DNA from: a virus
Direction: 5' to 3' (one strand)
IMG/VR virus record: IMGVR_UViG_3300018046_000029
Coordinates: 1 to 26,024 of that record
DNA: 26,024 nucleotides
Below are positions 21,554 through 26,024 of this stretch, piece after piece. The notes under the pieces are model-generated. The model did no database searches. It saw only the letters and a list, made by a program, of their open reading frames with translations, and was not told the origin of the DNA. A program made the translations under genes and the position numbers. The first letter of the stretch is position 1. Each line of letters begins with the position of its first letter.

Positions 21554-21740
21554 GATTTATTTTTATTGGCTTCACGCTTTCGGTCTTGATGATCCGAACT
21601 ATGCTCCTGCCCTGGATCAGAAGCTCTACCCTTCCCCATTCAAGAGAGCGCAGAACATCGAGCGCCTGCCTCTCTTCGTCGCTGACGCCCAATAATATTC
21701 TCTTGTCTGGGTCAATGAAGTCATGGGGCAAAGGTATCAC
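21540..21740 (-). CDS. DUF2292 (YezD-like) small protein (66 aa)
   Basis: GTG 21738-21740 starts one base after the TGA of the previous gene; AGG inside that gene's end serves as ribosome site. The segment ALDVLRSLEWGRVELLIQGR followed by SIVRIIKTESVKP (about 26-58) matches the compact pattern of DUF2292/YezD proteins (helix, GxVxxxxxxGxIVxIxxTE). That family is common in Firmicutes and of unclear function; the Bacillus member lies in a sulfur-related operon. The phage copy carries an extra acidic N-terminus (HDFIDPDKRILLGVSDEER). Role in the phage unknown. Last gene before the portal leader hairpin. Confidence 0.65.
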   Translation of the reverse strand: MIPLPHDFIDPDKRILLGVSDEERQALDVLRSLEWGRVELLIQGRSIVRIIKTESVKPIKINLDNI

Positions 21741-21741
21741 C

Positions 21742-22008
21742 TCACCTGCGGCCTGGAATGAATAGAGGGCTTCTCTCTTGCTGCTCTGGCTTAGGTTGAA
21801 AGTCTACGGTAGCCATCGGCATCAGGCCGTCATAGACGCAATCATCGACATCCAGGGTGGTCGGGTTGCCATCCTTGTCGTAGGCGAAGAGTCTGTTTAC
21901 CCAATATATCTGTGCCCCTGTCTTTATGGAATGGCTCAACATCCCCATTACAAGAAACTGCTCACCAGTCTCTTTTACTTTGACCAGATGCGGGAACATC
22001 TCACTCAT
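21742..22008 (-). CDS. Unknown small protein (88 aa)
   Basis: ATG 22006-22008 overlaps the end of the 76-aa membrane gene by 8 bases; GGGAGGAG lies inside that gene just upstream. The protein begins MSEMFPHLVKVKETGEQFLV and has a YWVNRLFAYDKDGNP turn and a D-rich LDVDDCVYDGLMPMATVDF motif, suggesting a small beta barrel with a charged C-terminus. No family recognised. Its place in the terL-portal interval is typical for accessory packaging or host-interaction genes. Confidence 0.6.
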   Translation of the reverse strand: MSEMFPHLVKVKETGEQFLVMGMLSHSIKTGAQIYWVNRLFAYDKDGNPTTLDVDDCVYDGLMPMATVDFQPKPEQQERSPLFIPGRR

Positions 22009-22231
22009 CTCCTCCCATGCTCATGCTTCTTCTGATACTTTCACTGATTGGATTTCTGCCCTTTGGCGGGGGACCGGCCTGGTTGCTGATGTAATCCGTC
22101 AGAGTCTCGGCCTTGATCAGGCGGTAGAGGTCTTTACGCTCCTTGGCATGCTGCATTTCGAGAGCGTAGAACAGTCCGCCGAACAGGGCTAGGAAGAGGA
22201 CGGCGCAGATGGCGTTTACCATATCGGTCAT
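22001..22231 (-). CDS. Single-pass membrane protein (76 aa)
   Basis: ATG 22229-22231 overlaps the preceding stop as ATGA. Residues 5-23 (VNAICAVLFLALFGGLFYA) form one hydrophobic helix. The soluble remainder, AKERKDLYRLIKAETLTDYI followed by PPPKGRNPISESIRRS, is charged and resembles short membrane proteins often found next to packaging genes. No lipobox, no second helix and no lysis motif, so calling it a holin or spanin is not justified. Membrane location is confident; function unknown. Confidence 0.65.
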   Translation of the reverse strand: MTDMVNAICAVLFLALFGGLFYALEMQHAKERKDLYRLIKAETLTDYISNQAGPPPKGRNPISESIRRSMSMGGDE

Positions 22232-22413
22232 ACTGCCCCACGCTCCTTCATGAGATCATGAAACGCTTCACACCTGGCAACATTTTCATTGACAGAAATA
22301 CCTGCGTTAATCTTTTTGGCTCTATCCCACGCGTCTAAAAGCACAGGCATTGGAGCATCCTTATACATCTTTCTGAACTTTTCCACCTGTTTCTGATAAA
22401 CAGTGCCATCCAT
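22228..22413 (-). CDS. Unknown small helical protein (61 aa)
   Basis: The frame is open to 22596 but that part overlaps the 200-aa gene out of frame. The ATG at 22411-22413 is one base after that gene's TAG, with AGGG upstream, and is the sensible start. The protein is MDGTVYQKQVEKFRKMYKDA, then PMPVLLDAWDRAKKINAG, then ISVNENVARCEAFHDLMKERGAV. It looks like two or three amphipathic helices. Translation is coupled to the downstream membrane protein by ATGA. No family recognised. Confidence 0.6.
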   Translation of the reverse strand: MDGTVYQKQVEKFRKMYKDAPMPVLLDAWDRAKKINAGISVNENVARCEAFHDLMKERGAV

Positions 22414-22414
22414 A

Positions 22415-23017
22415 CTAATACCCTGGCCCTTCTGCATCTGCATCGGGCACATGCTCCACCTTGTTTCCGAAAACATCGCCCTCGCCGGCCATCCCCACAT
22501 TGCGGTACTTATCTCCATATGCTTCTTTGAAGTCGGCGGGAGACTGTCGATCTCCAGTCTTAAAGAATATACCGCTTTCCTCGGTGATGGGCGCACCCAC
22601 TACCACATGGCAATGCTGCTCATGGATGCTACGTGCTGCCGGGTTCTTCAACAGCTTGCCGCACTTGTAGCATGGATATGTTTTCTTCTCTGGGGGAGCC
22701 GCCGTCGCCCTGGCTTCTTCCTCGATCAAGGCGGCTAGATCGGACTCTGCCTTTTGGTCAACGTCGGCATACTCGATAAGCTTATCTCTCCCCATCTTCC
22801 TGGCAATAGGGCCATACTCAGGATCATCAAAGATTGTTTCGATCAGGGCTACCATGTGGTTGTGGCAAATATAATGATTGGTGAACCCATTGGATGGCGT
22901 GGTGTTAAAGGCAACGGCTGCGGGCATGTTCGAACCGTGCTGGGTACCTATCTCGCATGAACCGTACTCGCACGATTGCCCCATGACGCTTCGGTGAATC
23001 TTGATGGGATTGAACAT
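22415..23017 (-). CDS. Zinc-finger-containing protein, unknown function (200 aa)
   Basis: ATG 23015-23017 with AGGAGGAGG about 6 bases upstream. The N-terminal 60 residues carry spaced Cys/His (C16, C21, C51, H54: CEYGSCEIG ... YICHNHM), a possible metal site. The middle is acidic and helical (KAESDLAALIEEEARAT). Residues 114-137 form a C2H2-like finger: YPCYKCGKLLKNPAARSIHEQH, with C116, C119, H132 and H137 or C136. The tail is hydrophilic and Gly/Asp-rich. DNA- or protein-binding is inferred. It follows a run of small basic genes and has the strongest ribosome site in this block, so it may be well expressed. Confidence 0.65.
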   Translation of the reverse strand: MFNPIKIHRSVMGQSCEYGSCEIGTQHGSNMPAAVAFNTTPSNGFTNHYICHNHMVALIETIFDDPEYGPIARKMGRDKLIEYADVDQKAESDLAALIEEEARATAAPPEKKTYPCYKCGKLLKNPAARSIHEQHCHVVVGAPITEESGIFFKTGDRQSPADFKEAYGDKYRNVGMAGEGDVFGNKVEHVPDADAEGPGY

Positions 23018-23044
23018 CTTGTTCCTCCTCCTAAAACAGATTGC

Positions 23045-23155
23045 CTAGAGCTTGAAGTTGGGAGCCTTCGGCACTCGTGGTGTCTTAGGCTTTGGCACCT
23101 TCGGGCTTTTCACCCTTGACTTAGGGACGGTAGGCTTCTTGATTCTGGTCGTCAT
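23045..23155 (-). CDS. Tiny Lys/Pro-rich basic protein (36 aa)
   Basis: ATG 23153-23155 begins one base after the TAG of the 55-aa gene. The protein is MTTRIKKPTVPKSRVKSPKV followed by PKPKTPRVPKAPNFKL, almost wholly a K-P/V repeat. Such disordered cationic peptides can bind DNA or acidic surfaces. The start has only modest ribosome-site support (GGGGTGG inside the upstream gene). Read directly from the minus strand; function unknown. Confidence 0.5.
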   Translation of the reverse strand: MTTRIKKPTVPKSRVKSPKVPKPKTPRVPKAPNFKL

Positions 23156-23156
23156 T

Positions 23157-23324
23157 CTACCACCCCGGAATCAGAGCAGACTTCTTGGGGTTTCTGCTCG
23201 CAGGAGTAGATCCATGCGTGCTAGTGCCCTTCTTCGGGTGCTTGACCATCCCGATTGCTCCGGGGCTGGTGATGTTGGTCGGGCCGGGGATCTTGCCGGC
23301 TATTTTCGTTTTCTTCTTTGCCAC
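23157..23324 (-). CDS. Small basic protein (55 aa)
   Basis: GTG 23322-23324 with AGAGAGGAG about 10 bases upstream. The product opens (as translated) with VAKKKTKIAGKIPGPTNITS and ends NPKKSALIPGW; it is basic and probably disordered. The next gene starts one base after its stop. It resembles the basic GW-ended protein at 10940-11110 in size, composition and final GW, but alignment by eye is too weak to claim homology. Function unknown. Confidence 0.5.
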   Translation of the reverse strand: MAKKKTKIAGKIPGPTNITSPGAIGMVKHPKKGTSTHGSTPASRNPKKSALIPGW

Positions 23325-23375
23325 AGCGATGATGCTCCTCTCTGCTAGTTTTATAGGATGCCTTGCGGCTAATCC

Positions 23376-23726
23376 TCACTTTATGCTAAACCTCTCTCGA
23401 TCCCATTCTCTGCGCTGTATCCATTCAGGATCGTTACGAGTTTTTATCCTGTGCCACAATGCCATACACAACCATATTTGATAGGGCATCTTTGACTCTT
23501 GATAGCACCAGTCTATAATCTGCTTTTCGAGCAACCAAGAGAGAAATTCGGTCTCTTTCCAACTGAGCCAGTGGCAAAACCGATAAGGATATTGCAGCAA
23601 AGAATACGGGAATTGCTTATGGGTGACAAGGAGCGCATGTCTATTGGGAACAAATCTGAGCACCGTGTAGTTTCTCTCGACGTACTCCAAATCGCCGGTA
23701 TTGCAGCAGTTTATTTCCCAGATCAT
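23376..23726 (-). CDS. Unknown Trp/aromatic-rich protein (116 aa)
   Basis: ATG 23724-23726 is two bases after the stop of the zinc-ribbon gene; TTGGGGGCG acts as a weak ribosome site. The protein has an unusually high Trp/Tyr/Cys content: MIWEINCCNTGD, KQFPYSLLQYPYRFCHWLSWKETEFLSWLLEKQIIDWCYQ, YQIWLCMALWHRIKTRNDPEWIQRREW. Helical and probably soluble; no transmembrane run. Cys pairs (C7-C8, C66 area, C89, C102) do not form a clear zinc pattern. More AT-rich than terL. No family recognised; about 50 bases without a gene follow it. Confidence 0.6.
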   Translation of the reverse strand: MIWEINCCNTGDLEYVERNYTVLRFVPNRHALLVTHKQFPYSLLQYPYRFCHWLSWKETEFLSWLLEKQIIDWCYQESKMPYQIWLCMALWHRIKTRNDPEWIQRREWDRERFSIK

Positions 23727-23728
23727 CT

Positions 23729-24001
23729 CTACGCCCCCAATACCCTTCTGACATCTTCCCTCGCAACGAGAAACTTCTTATATGCCTCTTGCTGGGCTTC
23801 AGCCTGCGCCTTCTTTTGAATCATAACCCGATATTCAGGTAAGGTATCGTGCAGGAGTTTGCCTCTGATTTCGACATGGCTTTTGATAGTGTTGAAACAG
23901 GATGGACACATGATGACTTTCAGGTCGGCCATGATGATGCCATCAGTGAGGCGGTTGGACTTGCGGTTGCAGAGAGAACAACGGTTGTGAAGGACTCTCA
24001 T
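23729..24001 (-). CDS. Zinc-ribbon protein (90 aa)
   Basis: The ATG overlaps the preceding stop as ATGA (23998-24001). Residues 8-11 and 32-35 form a CxxC ... CxxC pair (RCSLCNRKSN, MCPSCFNTIKSH), a zinc ribbon of rubredoxin-knuckle type. Residues 45-90 are a charged helix (EYRVMIQKKAQAEAQQEAYKKFLVAREDVRRVL). The four Cys recall the truncated HNH-like zinc cores of phages, but no HNH histidines follow, so nuclease activity is not claimed. Binding to DNA, RNA or terminase is inference. Confidence 0.65.
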   Translation of the reverse strand: MRVLHNRCSLCNRKSNRLTDGIIMADLKVIMCPSCFNTIKSHVEIRGKLLHDTLPEYRVMIQKKAQAEAQQEAYKKFLVAREDVRRVLGA

Positions 24002-24246
24002 TTACTCACCCTTTTCTTAGGCATACCACCTATTCTAATAGCTTTGTTATATGGTTTTACAATGATAGCTGATTTATCTACAAGGAATTGTCCACCCTTG
24101 TCATCCAGTCCGCCTTTGACTAATTTCTTTGTGATTTTAGGGTCTGTAGTTTGGATTCTGGCAAAATCCTCGCCCGGTAAAAAGTAAATATTCAATTCGT
24201 TGTGCTTGTAGCGAAGGCTTTGTAAATATGTCATTACTTCTGTCAT
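23998..24246 (-). CDS. Unknown small protein following terL (82 aa)
   Basis: ATG 24244-24246 with GGGGGGAG about 8 bases upstream, 14 bases after the terminase stop. The sequence begins MTEVMTYLQSLRYKHNELNIYFLPGEDFARIQ and continues TTDPKITKKLVKGGLDDKGGQFLVDKSAIIVKPYNKAIRIGG, i.e. a helix then alternating short strands. Basic C-terminus (PKKRVSK). No family recognised. AT-rich relative to terL. Confidence 0.6.
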   Translation of the reverse strand: MTEVMTYLQSLRYKHNELNIYFLPGEDFARIQTTDPKITKKLVKGGLDDKGGQFLVDKSAIIVKPYNKAIRIGGMPKKRVSK

Positions 24247-24260
24247 AGTCTCTCTCCCCC

Positions 24261-25697
24261 CTAACTATTCAACGCCCTGGCGTGCATATCATCATACTTG
24301 CCTACCCTGGCCAGCTTCTCCTTGTAAAGTTGCAACCGGGTCTTCTTTTCCTCCGGCGCCTTGGATTCCGAGGCATGGTAGGACACAAGCCCCATCCCAC
24401 CGCAATCGTAGCCGTGGTTGTCTGAACTCGGAGCGTCGCTTACCTTGTCGCTGTCCATCTCGTCCTCTTGCAGTTGCGGGATGGAACTGATCAGATAGCG
24501 GCAGGTAGAGAATATCTTGAGCCGCGGCCCCACTTCAGGATCGTTTCGCAAGTACTCATGCCATGTGGCTTTCCTGATCTTCCGGTCGGTATCCCCCCTG
24601 ACGAAACCAGAGAGGCCGCCGTCCTGGTAATAATCGATCAGCGTCTTGCCCTCGGTATCCCTATGGTGCTGGCTCCACGCGTCATGTCCGGCAACAATGA
24701 CATCGTGCTTCTCGACAACCTCTTCATCGCACCGGGAGACCTCATCATATCGGGTGAATGTGGATAGCTGTACCACCCGCCTGGCCTGGTCGGAGTATCC
24801 CACCCTTTCCTCATGTTTGTTGCGGGTGAACTCCCGGTAGATGTATACCTGACCATCCTCGTCAACGGTGAACCAGAGCCAACAGAAGGGATCGGCCATG
24901 CCGTTATCGACGGACATCCATTTTCGCCAGTGATCCGGTATAACAAATGGCCTGACAACATGGATTGCCGGGTCAAATTCCTCGAAAGCCTGCCCCTCGT
25001 AGGAGTCCCAATCGCCATAGAGAAGGGCTCTCTTCTTGGCGGGTGACAGGTTTTCCAGGCGCTTGACATAAGTGGGGTCGTTGTCCATAAGGGTCTTGTT
25101 GTCGTAGACAGTAGCCGGGATGTAGGCGATAGAGTTGCCTGTTTGCTTATCCCGATACATGCGCTCCCCTTTATTGGTAGGGGTGACGTAGCGCTTCTTA
25201 GCCCACTTATGCCCCTTCTGGCCGGGGTTGCTAGTAGACCTGAACCGGGGCGGGTACCCCCTCGGTGAACGCAGGCAGGAGAGAAGGATCTGGATCTCTT
25301 CCTGGACATGCTTGGTAAGCTCATCGACACCGATGTAGTCTATCGAGCGACCATCGTACTTGCTGGCGTCCTCGACACAATCACAGAACCGGAAATACAC
25401 CCTGGAACCATTAATCAGAGTGGCAATATGCTTGCTCTCATGGTACTTGTAAAGTTGCTGCGGAATCTTGGACTTCCACTCTGAAATCAAGTTGGATTCA
25501 AGCTCATCAAAAGTCTCCCGGAAGAGGTAGCATATGGCCCCTTTATACTGCATGGCGTAGGAGAAACAATCCATGACCAGGGCCGCCGATTTCCCGCCCC
25601 CTTTTGCTCCGCCATAAAGAATCTCGTCGGCGTCGCATTCATGGAACCGGACCTGCTTCGGGTTTGTGTAGGGGTCGTATGCCAGGGTTAGTTCCAT
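24261..25697 (-). CDS. terL: Terminase large subunit (478 aa)
   Basis: ATPase-nuclease motor that packages DNA through the portal. ATG 25695-25697 with AAAAAGG about 7 bases upstream. ATPase part: a Q-motif-like NPKQVRFHE (12-20), Walker A GGAKGGGKS (29-37), Walker B YIGVDE (121-126, acid pair D125/E126), coupling motif STSNPG (154-159). Linker LLYGDWDSYEGQAFEEFDP (225-243). Nuclease part: MSVDNGMADP with Asp264, a second acid in IVAGHDAWS (about 340-348), and a late GMGLVSYH region. Length is normal for the family. The small terminase subunit is not evident in the window and may lie just beyond its high end. Confidence 0.95.
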   Translation of the reverse strand: MELTLAYDPYTNPKQVRFHECDADEILYGGAKGGGKSAALVMDCFSYAMQYKGAICYLFRETFDELESNLISEWKSKIPQQLYKYHESKHIATLINGSRVYFRFCDCVEDASKYDGRSIDYIGVDELTKHVQEEIQILLSCLRSPRGYPPRFRSTSNPGQKGHKWAKKRYVTPTNKGERMYRDKQTGNSIAYIPATVYDNKTLMDNDPTYVKRLENLSPAKKRALLYGDWDSYEGQAFEEFDPAIHVVRPFVIPDHWRKWMSVDNGMADPFCWLWFTVDEDGQVYIYREFTRNKHEERVGYSDQARRVVQLSTFTRYDEVSRCDEEVVEKHDVIVAGHDAWSQHHRDTEGKTLIDYYQDGGLSGFVRGDTDRKIRKATWHEYLRNDPEVGPRLKIFSTCRYLISSIPQLQEDEMDSDKVSDAPSSDNHGYDCGGMGLVSYHASESKAPEEKKTRLQLYKEKLARVGKYDDMHARALNS

Positions 25698-25700
25698 GAG

Positions 25701-25835
25701 CTACCTTTTTCCCCTGGTAAGTAAACTTGCCAACATGCCCAGAAACTCTTTGAAATCGGCGTGCTTGGGTGGCCTACGGTTACCGTTACATTTGGCGAAG
25801 AAAGCTTCTTTGGCGGATTGGCGGGCGGTTTTCAT
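25701..25835 (-). CDS. Small basic protein upstream of terL (44 aa)
   Basis: ATG 25833-25835 overlaps the preceding stop as ATGA; GAGAGGAG lies about 9 bases upstream. The product is MKTARQSAKEAFFAKCNGNR followed by RPPKHADFKEFLGMLASLLTRGKR: basic with an amphipathic C-terminal helix. The stop is 3 bases before the terL ATG. Its last third overlaps the palindromic site at 25714-25733. Too short for a normal small terminase subunit. Read directly from the minus strand; function unknown. Confidence 0.6.
   Translation of the reverse strand: MKTARQSAKEAFFAKCNGNRRPPKHADFKEFLGMLASLLTRGKR
25714..25733. promoter_or_regulatory. Palindromic operator-like site, copy 4 (upstream of terL)
   Basis: CTGGTAAGTAAACTTGCCAA has the core AAGTAAACTT (25719-25728) with outer GG/CC arms, ending 17 bases before the terL ATG. 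Here the site lies inside the end of the 44-aa gene, so its conservation is not simply due to being intergenic. No clear sigma70 boxes were found around it. Confidence 0.55.
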
Positions 25836-25960
25836 GGCTTATCTCCTCTCTCCTTGCAGATGAAACTATCCTCATGGCTCAATGTGTGCATGGTGTCCTG
25901 GGCAATAGCTGTCATAGCAACTGATTCGTAATAGGAATAACAATCATAGATCGTCATCAT
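25832..25960 (-). CDS. Small acidic/aromatic protein at window edge (about 42 aa, start uncertain)
   Basis: The stop overlaps the start of the 44-aa gene as ATGA. GGAAGGAG lies 2 and 5 bases before two consecutive ATGs (25958-25960 and 25955-25957), supporting a short product: MMTIYDCYSYYESVAMTAIA then QDTMHTLSHEDSFICKERGDKP. The same frame stays open to the window end, with a GTG at 26014 and no stop before 26024, so a longer protein starting outside cannot be excluded. No family recognised. Confidence 0.5.
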   Translation of the reverse strand: MMTIYDCYSYYESVAMTAIAQDTMHTLSHEDSFICKERGDKP

Positions 25961-26024
25961 GACTCCTTCCCATGGATGGCTAGGAACAGGGTTTTTCATA
26001 CGGAACACGGCCACAAACTGATCA

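Noticed and set aside
22001-22231. Holin or spanin call for the single-pass membrane protein
   Set aside because: One N-terminal helix and a charged tail are not enough; no lipobox, no overlapping partner gene of spanin type, and the nearest lysis-type gene is 16 kb away.
22414-22596. Long N-terminal extension of the 61-aa gene
   Set aside because: It overlaps the 200-aa gene out of frame; a good start lies right after that gene's stop.
24638-25330. 230-codon minus-strand frame
   Set aside because: Overlaps terL in another frame; Ser/Arg/Pro-rich shadow without a ribosome site.
1-26024. Search for CRISPR arrays, tRNA or rRNA genes, insertion sequences and diversity-generating repeats
   Set aside because: No regularly spaced repeats, cloverleaf-like sequence, transposase or reverse transcriptase was found by reading both strands.

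Overview
This window is the virion-assembly half of a tailed phage genome, or of a prophage read through its structural region. The layout is podovirus-like. Almost every gene lies on the minus strand, so the biological order runs from high to low coordinates: small genes, large terminase (TerL), a block of small genes, portal (about 755 aa), scaffold, major capsid protein, capsid/head surface proteins, a TIM-barrel hydrolase-like protein, an adaptor-like protein, a nozzle-like protein (481 aa), a tailspike, then a run of low-complexity Ala/Gln/Pro-rich proteins that look like internal (ejection) proteins. The order portal-scaffold-coat-adaptor-nozzle resembles phage P22. No integrase, repressor, replication gene, tRNA, rRNA, insertion sequence or CRISPR array was seen. 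The host cannot be named. Strong AGGAGG-type ribosome sites and a DUF2292/YezD-like gene lean weakly towards a Firmicutes host.

Layout. 25960-21540: TerL plus about a dozen small, tightly packed genes, several coupled by ATGA overlaps. Three small genes here and three near 11 kb are very short; I found them by reading the minus strand directly. 21553-21422: a candidate promoter, a degenerate operator-like site and a strong hairpin with a T tract just before the portal gene. 21404-16740: portal, scaffold and capsid, followed by a 13-bp hairpin closed by a cUUCGg loop. 16669-12896: secreted-looking, beta-rich surface proteins (one with a duplicated 70-residue unit) and a TIM-barrel glycosidase-like protein. 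12819-8649: neck and tail proteins, including an adaptor with two N-terminal TIG/Ig-like domains. 8643-6271: tailspike with carbohydrate-binding, LamG-like and beta-helix parts. 5703-1: a small Cys-rich protein, a GNAT-like protein, and the putative ejection proteins, one of them with a transglycosylase-like (SLT) domain. The last gene runs off the window with at least 573 codons.

Two genes run the other way. One is an HNH endonuclease (10187-10771), the other an exported CHAP-domain cell-wall hydrolase (5784-6287). Each has its own sigma70-type promoter, and both are more AT-rich than the surrounding structural genes, as is the distal half of the tailspike next to the CHAP gene. These look like acquired genes.

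The main unexplained signal is a dispersed imperfect 20-bp palindrome built around AAGT-WW-ACTT. Four copies lie just upstream of terL, the capsid gene, the 133-aa neck gene and the nozzle gene. The last copy sits on the predicted start point of the HNH promoter. They look like binding sites for a dimeric regulator that could coordinate the late modules; the regulator itself is not in the window.
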